Source: Chromera velia (Eukaryota; Sar; Chromeraceae). From it: a stretch of DNA of 25,353 bases. Location of the stretch: positions 20,110-45,462 of the forward strand of contig JAHBMJ010000546.1 in NCBI GenBank assembly GCA_018398765.1, given 5' to 3'. Positions 19,554-25,353 of this stretch are shown here, piece after piece (position 1 is the first letter of the stretch; each line of letters starts with the position of its first letter). The notes beneath the pieces are model-generated. The model had not been told where the DNA came from. It saw nothing but the letters and a program-made list of their open reading frames with translations, and made no database searches. The translations under genes were made by a program, and so were the position numbers.

Positions 19554-20534
19554 GTTTTTCTATCCCCCCATCACTGCCTGTGACTTGCCAGGCTTCGCCA
19601 ATGCCGTCACCGGTAAATCATTCTATCCCTCTGACCACCACACATAACAAAAAGATGCATTAATCAAATCAGTATATACATTCACCATCACTTAAGATTT
19701 TTTATGCAACCTAAGCAGACCCGGAGGCATTCTATCCTTTCCAGCAGCTTTCTTAGGATTCCCTGCTTTTTTCTAGCTTTTTTCATTGCCTCCCTCACTT
19801 CCTTTTCGGTAGCTATCTTCGTGTTCTTTTCTTTTACTGCTGTGTATCTTTTGCATTCTTCTTTCTTTTCTGTTTCCAGTTCATCGTCTGGGAGCTTTGT
19901 CTGTTTTTCCCATCTTTTTGCAACTTGTTGCATTGTGAGACTGTCCTTGAAAGTTCATCCTCCTCGGTTCTCTCTTCTTGTCTTCTGTTCCTAGTCTCCT
20001 CCAGACCCTCCAGCATCCTCCTTCTCCTATTTCCTTCCTTATTCTTTACACTTTTCTCATTGTTTCCTTGGATACTTCCCTTTTCCCAATCTTGATCCTC
20101 TCTCTCTCCACCTCTTCTAATTGTTTTCTTCTCTCTTCGTATTCTCTCTGTCATCTCTCTTCTTGCCCTCTTTCTGTCCCCTCGCCTTTCTTCTGTTTCA
20201 AGTTTTTCATTTTCCTTCTAATTTTTCTTTTAAATGCTCTTATTCTTCTTTGCTCTGCCTTTCCTATTCTCACTGACTCATCGGCTTCTAAGGCTTCTCC
20301 GTTCCCTTTTCTTTCCCTTAAAGTTTTCTTTTGTTGCCTTAGTGCCCACCTATATGTTTCCTCTCTTACCTATCTCATTTTCTTGTATTTTCTTTCTAAT
20401 GCTTCTCTCTCTATGGTTTCTCCTTTCTTCCTACCATTTGCTTCTCGGAATACCTCCCCTATCTTCTTTATGGTGACTCTCTTGTCCAATTCTTCTATGA
20501 ATTCTCTTTCTGTTCTTTATGTAAAAGTCCCTTT
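19554..20534 (-). pseudogene. LINE ORF2 linker and RT N-terminal region, broken
   Basis: No single long frame. One reading gives charged coiled-coil-like sequence (EELDKRVTIKKIGEVFREA, then ETYRWALRQQKKTLRER) with stops near 20516-20530 and 20373. Near 19710-19745 the RT-preceding motif appears as NPKKAAGKDRMPPGLL, in a different frame from EVREAMKKARKKQG just upstream, so at least one frameshift lies there. Confidence 0.7.
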
Positions 20535-21542
20535 CTATCTGCCAGTGGGTCTTATTCTGTCCTCTTCTTTTTCTGTTTCTTTGAAGATAAGTCTTTTCCA
20601 TCCTTTCTTCTCTTTTTGTCCTCTCTTCTTTTCTTTCTCTTTTCTCTCTCCCTTCTTTTCCTTCTCTTCTTGTGGTGGTTTCTTCTTTCCTCGTTTAAGG
20701 GTCAGTCTCAGATATGTATGATCAAAAGAGGCACTCGTCAACATATACAACGAAAAGGATGCACAAGACAAAAGCAAACAAGGAGTCACGTATACATAAT
20801 CGATGAGAGATTCGCCGCTCCCTGCACTCCGATAGGTGCACTGACCATCAAAAGCAAAGTCGTGCTCCCTCCCTCCCTCTTTAAGTGCACACTTTCTGAA
20901 GCCATTCAGTGGAACCAGTCCAAGGTCTTTGCAGAACCTTATAAACAGCTTTCCTTTCCGATTTTCCGTTTCATCTTCTGATGTTCTCTCTGGTTGGTAC
21001 ACCCCCCCCGCCCTCCCCCCCCTCACTATTCCTTCCCATTCGTCCCCTCCTTCGTCTCCTTCCCTCCCTCCCCATACCACCAGAGGCAGCTTGTTTGCTG
21101 TCCTGGCATTGAAATCCCCGTGCACGCACACTTCATTCGCTCGTTTGTCCCCTCTTTGCTTTCTTTCTCTTCTCTTTTCCTCCACTTTCTCTCTTATTTC
21201 CTCAAAAAAGCCATCGTTTTCATGAGTAGAGTCTCTTAGCGGGTCATACAGTCCCACTATCAGGGGGAATCCCGGTGCCTGTACAAAAATGGCTGCTTCT
21301 GTTGCTCTTTCTATCTGGAAGCCCAGTTCTCTTACTCTTCTGCTCAACAAAACCGCAACCTCTCCTGTAGCTATCACCATTCTCCCTTCTCTCTCCAGCG
21401 GGTAGTTCGTACCCCCTATCCCTCCTCCACTCAGACTGCACATTATCATTTCCGTTCTCGTTTCCATTAGCACCAGTACATCCGTTCTCTGTTTTTCCAT
21501 TTCTGCTGCGAAGGAGTCACTACCCATCAATCTTCTTGTCAT
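20535..21542 (-). pseudogene. LINE APE-type endonuclease domain
   Basis: Exonuclease-endonuclease-phosphatase motifs in order: DVLVLMETR (Glu27), GLYDPLRD, HGDFNAR (142-146), LIDYVYVT and FDHTYLRL (SDH-like, residues 273-275). It nicks target DNA to prime reverse transcription. Just upstream, in the same frame, VTICV is followed by TAG (21557-21555) and then NDRGMTRRL. Related LINEs usually have a Trp at this point, so TGG to TAG is a likely nonsense change. It ends in a lysine-rich linker. Confidence 0.85.
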
Positions 21543-21554
21543 TCCTCTATCGTT

Positions 21555-22717
21555 CTACACGCAAATGGTTACCTTTTCCTCCTCCCTTGTCTCTTCCTCC
21601 CCGTCTAACTCACTTGATATCATTGTGCTCGATGCTTCAGATCTGCACGACGATGATGGTGGCAATGGTAGCAAGGACTGTCCTCTCTCTGATGAACTGC
21701 TCACCGGGCCGGGCGTGGTGATAGATGAGAACGACTCGGTCTGGCTCTCTCCATTGTCCTCAGAGTCTTCTTTTCTCTTCCTTTGAACCGTCTCCTTTCC
21801 TTCCCCACCCAGGAAACCAGAATCAACATACTCAGACAAAGAAACAACATTTGTGAAACACACAGACGGAGTATCATATGCACATCCATCATTTAATTCA
21901 AATAAATATGCCTGCAAAGTTGGGACTGAGCTTGTCACAGAAATTGAAGAGATTTCACTGCATCATGTTTGAAGGAATCTTTGTCGTATCTTTCGGTCGA
22001 GTCTCTCTCTGAGGCATCTTTCTCTTCCTACGTCCTCTGTTCTTCCTCATTCTTACTTTTTTGTTTTCTTCTTTCTGCCCCCCCTTTCCACACCCTCCCT
22101 TCCCTCCCTTCCCTACCCTCCCTTCCCCAAGATCCCTGCCCATCCCTTGGCCCTGCCATCTCGCTCTGGCTTCTGTTACATGCCCAAGTCTGGCACCGTT
22201 CTCCTGCTGCGGGTTCTCTTCGCTCCTCGAGTTCCTTTTGGCCTCCGTCTCCTCCACTATGTCTGCACACACGGAGGGAGGGAGGGGGGGAAACTGTTTT
22301 CTTCTTAGTCTGTTTTGTGATTTTAAAAGTTTCACCGCGACCCGTCCCATACCCGCTTACCGGCATCAGGAGAACCTCTGACGTTGCCATCAGTCCTCCC
22401 GTCCCCCCCTCCCCCAGTGGCCAACTGGGGTCTTTGGGTTTGACTGCCTTATCCTGTCCTGTCGCCTTGGTAGGAAGATGGTGCGTCCTCCCACTCTCTC
22501 GTGCAAAGTCAGAATTTGACAAAGGGAATGCCGCTTTCTCTTTTTGGGTCTATTCTTTGGCCTTTTCTCTTTCTGCACATGAGCAATTGCAACCACCAGA
22601 ACCTTTGGTGTGCCTTTCCCTCCTCCCTTTCCCTTTCCCATCCTTCTTCCACCCCTCCTCCTCCCTCCTTTCTTCTTTTTTATCTGCCTCTTCCGCTAAG
22701 ACGACGAACTTGTTTCT
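21555..22717 (-). other. LINE inter-ORF region / ORF2 N-terminal extension
   Basis: The frame 21938-21555 is in phase with the endonuclease and is Ser/Glu-rich, so it is probably the ORF2 N-terminal extension. Between about 21955 and 22717 the minus-strand frames are basic and Gly/Arg-rich (22350-21955 and 22522-22028 overlap in different frames). They may be the tail of ORF1 or untranslated sequence; no domain is seen. Confidence 0.45.
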
Positions 22718-24104
22718 TTAGAATAACTCCGTCCCTAGACCTCTCCCTTCCTCCTCGACCTCTTTTTTCTGTTCGATTCTGCTTTTCCGACTGTTAAACA
22801 TTCCTGTCTCCTCCAATGCCTCAATCACGCACCACTCTGCCTCTTCTCGTGCCTCTCTCTCTATCTCTTTTTCTTTTCTCTGCAGCTTTCTACACCTTCT
22901 CTCTTCTCTATGAATCAGTTCTTCTATTCTCTTCATTTCTGTTCGCATGAGCTCTATCCTCTTCCTTCTCTCCTCCTCCTCTATATGACCTTTCCTGTCT
23001 TTGGGGGGGGGTCGGTCCTTCCCCTCCCCTCCCTCTTCATTCACCGCATGTCTGCATCCTCCCCCTCCTTCCTGTTTCCCGCACCGTTTCTTCCTAGGCC
23101 TGTCCTTGCTCTGTGCCTTGAGCCTGATGATCCAGGCGTCTGCACTCTCTCTTTTTTCGCACCCCTTCCTGTCTGCCGCTGTCTGCTCCTCTCTTTCCTC
23201 TCCCAGAACCTTCTCCCCCACTCTCTGTAGGGCCTCTTTTGCTTCCTTCTTCTCTTCTTCCGTCTTTTCTTCATCTTGGAGTGTCATTGTTGCCCATTTG
23301 ACCACTGCTTTTCTCTGTTCCTCCTCTGTCCTGGGCATGACACACCGGATATGCTTCCCTACCTCCATCTCCAGGGTCTGGTTCTCAGAGAAAAGAGAGT
23401 CTGCAACCTGTGCATCCGTCTTTCTTGCAAACATCACCATCGTAGTGTTCCCCCATCTTTTGTGCTTCCTGCTGGTGATGGAGCTTGCCCCCTTCTCCAA
23501 CCTCTCTGCCTGTGCTGCTGCCTCTTCAGGCCCGTCTCTTTTCCTCACTGGCTTCCTAATCTGTGCTGCTCTTGTCAGGAATTCTTTCAGCCCTTCTTTC
23601 AGCTCTCTTCTGTCAAGGCCTAAGCCAAGGAACAGCCGTGTCCTTTGCCTCACCTTCTCTTTGAAAACCTCCAGGCTTTTGCCTCCTGATTTTTTCAATT
23701 GTGCTATCTCGTTTTCGGTCTACTCTTATATTCGTTTCATATCCTTTCTCAACTCTGCCTGTCCGTTCTTGCATTCCGCTATTTCTTTTTTTCAGGGGTC
23801 CGAGGCCTTTCTTGAGCTTCTTTCCCACGATTTTATCTACTGATGGAATGATTTCATTTCTCAGAATGGTGGAGAGTTGTGTCAGGTCGAACGAACTTTT
23901 CTCTTCTTTATGCTTTTCCGTCTCCTCCTTCTTTTCCTCCTCCTCCTCCTCCTCCTCCTCCTCTTCTTCCTCTCCTCTAGATGCTGAGTAGCTGGAAGTG
24001 GCTGACAGCATGTTGTTCAGTGCATCAATATTAATCTTTTTGTCCTCCATCGTCTCTTGGCCCTTCACGTATCCAAAATTTAAAGAAGTCAGAGAACGAG
24101 ACAT
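22718..24104 (-). pseudogene. LINE ORF1-like coiled-coil protein, frameshifted
   Basis: Two overlapping frames, 24104-23613 and 23698-22718, look like one ORF1. The first begins MSRSLTSLNFGYVKG, has a 13-Glu run from a CTC repeat (23936-23965) and reaches KKLKKGLGPLKK. At the A7 run near 23790 the better reading shifts to KKEIAECKNGQAELRKDMKR, passes two stops (near 23729 and 23723) and continues TENEIAQLKKSGGKSLEVF into the second frame. That frame is rich in Glu, Lys and Arg with heptad-like helices and has no zinc knuckle or RRM that I can see. ORF1 proteins of LINEs bind the element RNA; here that is inferred from position only. Confidence 0.65.
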
Positions 24105-24284
24105 AAAGAGATATTATGATACTGTTGCTCTAGAGACTGCAACTTTCTCACCTTTGAACTGTTTGGGACGTTGTACATACGGTTTTGCTGCTTGTGATAG
24201 AGGGAAAAATGACTTTGCAGACTTTGCAGACTTTTTTCTAGGACTAACTACCAATTTTTAAGAAAATTCTAGAAAAAAATTGGT

Positions 24285-24530
24285 AACTCCCAATTTTTAG
24301 ATGACTCTAAGTATTCATAGAATTTGTTCCTAGTAATGAATTAGAGTCTAATGACTGCGGCTAGAGACTAGTGAGCCCCTGTCTAGCCCGTACATAAAAT
24401 TTTAGCTTCAAACTTCATGTGCTTCTTTCACTAGACTAGGTACCAATTTTTTAAAATTGGGAGTTCTTGGAGGTAAAAAATTGGTACTACTACCAATTCG
24501 ATGCCCAATTCAACTCCCAATTCATTAAAG
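24285..24530 (-). repeat. Third, inverted copy of the AT-rich core
   Basis: The reverse complement of this segment matches the core of the tandem units, for example TAGATGACTCTAAGTATTCA here against TAGGTGACTCTAAGTGTTTA (reverse complement of about 17070-17091), through CTAGAGACTAGTGAGCCCCT and to CCCAATTCAACTCCCAATTC. It is more diverged than units 1 and 2 are from each other. The 20-bp palindrome has lost symmetry. A further CCAATTTTT/AAATTGG pair lies at 24241-24284. Confidence 0.9.
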
Positions 24531-25353
24531 TAGAACAGCGCTAGCAACAGTGGCACTCTCGCATTGTTGAAAAGAGTATACGCATAACTATACACATAAC
24601 TCAGCGCAGCGTTGCACTGAAAATCACTATTCAGATGTTATACCCTGTATGCTAGGCCATACCAGGCCTACTAGTAGAAACTCACAGTATAAATTAGGGT
24701 ATAAAGGGATTTTATATGGATTCTATACCAATAGTAGCAGATCTATAGTTTTAAAAATGTTGGGGGGTATTAATTGACTTTAGTTTCTTTCCCTAGTTCT
24801 TTCTTCGCTTCCCGGGAGCCTTCCACTACAAAACCAGGTTAAATTCCCTGGGAATTTAGTGGAATTTACCCTTGGAATTTAGTGGAATTTGACGGATTTT
24901 AGTAGAATTTACCATATGGAATCTACTAAATTCTACTAAATTCCACAAACTTTAGAGGTTTGTTTTTCGCGATCTAAAAAGAGTTAGCAGCTCATTCTAA
25001 TATGAAATATGACGGGGCACATTCCCATTTACGTGCGTCATACGGTGTTATGCAAATGGATTTGAGTTCAGTTTAAACAATCCAGCGATCGGATGGACGC
25101 ACGGACGAAAGATTAACAGTTTGAAGGGAGCTAATAGACTTTCGATTTCTCAAACTGCGTGCTGACTGACTTAACTCACTGATTGATTGATGGATCAGTG
25201 GAAAACTGGGTGTATAGATCTAGGGGCTCTCATTTTGAGACTGATACTGCTCTATGAAATTGGGGTACATACTACCATGGGCGACATAAGTTCTGTATAC
25301 TCATCTTTTGACCTCTCTAGCGCCAATGAAATATAACAAGAAGTAAACATTTA
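24531..25353. other. AT-rich DNA, no gene; foldback repeats
   Basis: No coding frame. At 24835-24955 the words GGAATTTAGTGG and GTGGAATTT recur in one orientation, and AAATTCTACTAAATTCCAC follows in the other, with the palindrome CCATATGG at 24912-24919 near the centre, so the segment could fold back. A smaller hairpin, TAGGCC...GGCCTA, is near 24653-24670. The last 300 bp show nothing recognisable. Confidence 0.5.

Larger units (their letters stand above)
17111..24240 (-). mobile_element. Decayed non-LTR retrotransposon (LINE), near full length
   Basis: On the minus strand the order is ORF1 (coiled-coil), a linker, an APE-type endonuclease, a reverse transcriptase and a C-terminal Cys/His region, which is the layout of two-ORF LINEs with an apurinic-type endonuclease. 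The 3' end meets the tandem repeat at 17110/17111; there is no poly(A), and about 90 nt of untranslated sequence follows the ORF2 stop at 17202. The 5' limit is uncertain, between 24104 and about 24240. Coding capacity is broken by stops and frameshifts. I did not find a target-site duplication. Confidence 0.85.

Noticed and set aside
17251-23991. Many long plus-strand Ser/Phe/Leu-rich frames (for example 18763-19647, 19978-20721, 21969-22721, 23001-23843)
   Set aside because: All are antisense to the purine-rich LINE ORFs, whose minus-strand translation carries the EN and RT motifs.

Overview
The window is nuclear DNA from a eukaryote. Coding sequence is split into short exons by GT-AG introns full of microsatellites, there are no bacterial-style operons, and several transposable elements are present. 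TGCATGCA is common, the DNA is near 50% GC with AT-rich inserts, and one gene encodes a secreted ShKT-CAP protein. An alveolate alga such as a chromerid would fit, but that is inference, not proof.

Layout. (1) 52-4979, plus strand: an intron-rich gene I do not recognise. I recovered nine candidate exons whose splice phases mostly fit; the first visible exon is internal, so the gene starts outside the window. Its introns hold a ~370-nt pyrimidine tract, (CT)n and (GT)n runs, and a cluster of mobile DNA at ~3000-4520: an AT-rich island, a ~500-bp terminal-inverted-repeat element with hairpin repeats, and a broken LINE tail. (2) 4980-9241: mostly non-coding, with a 47-bp minisatellite, (ATTC)n and (GATA)n runs and a few weak exon candidates. 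(3) 11687-9242, minus strand: an intron-containing protein kinase-like gene with an unusual catalytic loop and an unrecognised C-terminal tail. (4) 12316-13701, plus strand: a two-exon gene for a secreted protein with an ShKT domain, a repeated Pro-rich linker and a CAP/SCP domain. The interval between genes 3 and 4 is a divergent upstream region with TGCATGCA motifs and palindromes. (5) 13702-15683: no gene; decayed duplicated modules and microsatellites. (6) 15684-17110: a ~713-bp tandem duplication, each unit carrying a 22-bp repeat array and an AT-rich palindromic core. (7) ~24240-17111, minus strand: a nearly full-length but decayed non-LTR retrotransposon (coiled-coil ORF1, then endonuclease, reverse transcriptase and a C-terminal zinc-knuckle region). 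A third, inverted copy of the AT-rich core lies at ~24285-24530 on its other side. (8) 24531-25353: AT-rich DNA with a foldback repeat.

The host genes show no shared pathway. The LINE tail inside gene 1 and the large LINE belong to the same or a sister family. Exon boundaries were read by eye from splice motifs and reading-frame phase; no transcript data or homology search was available.
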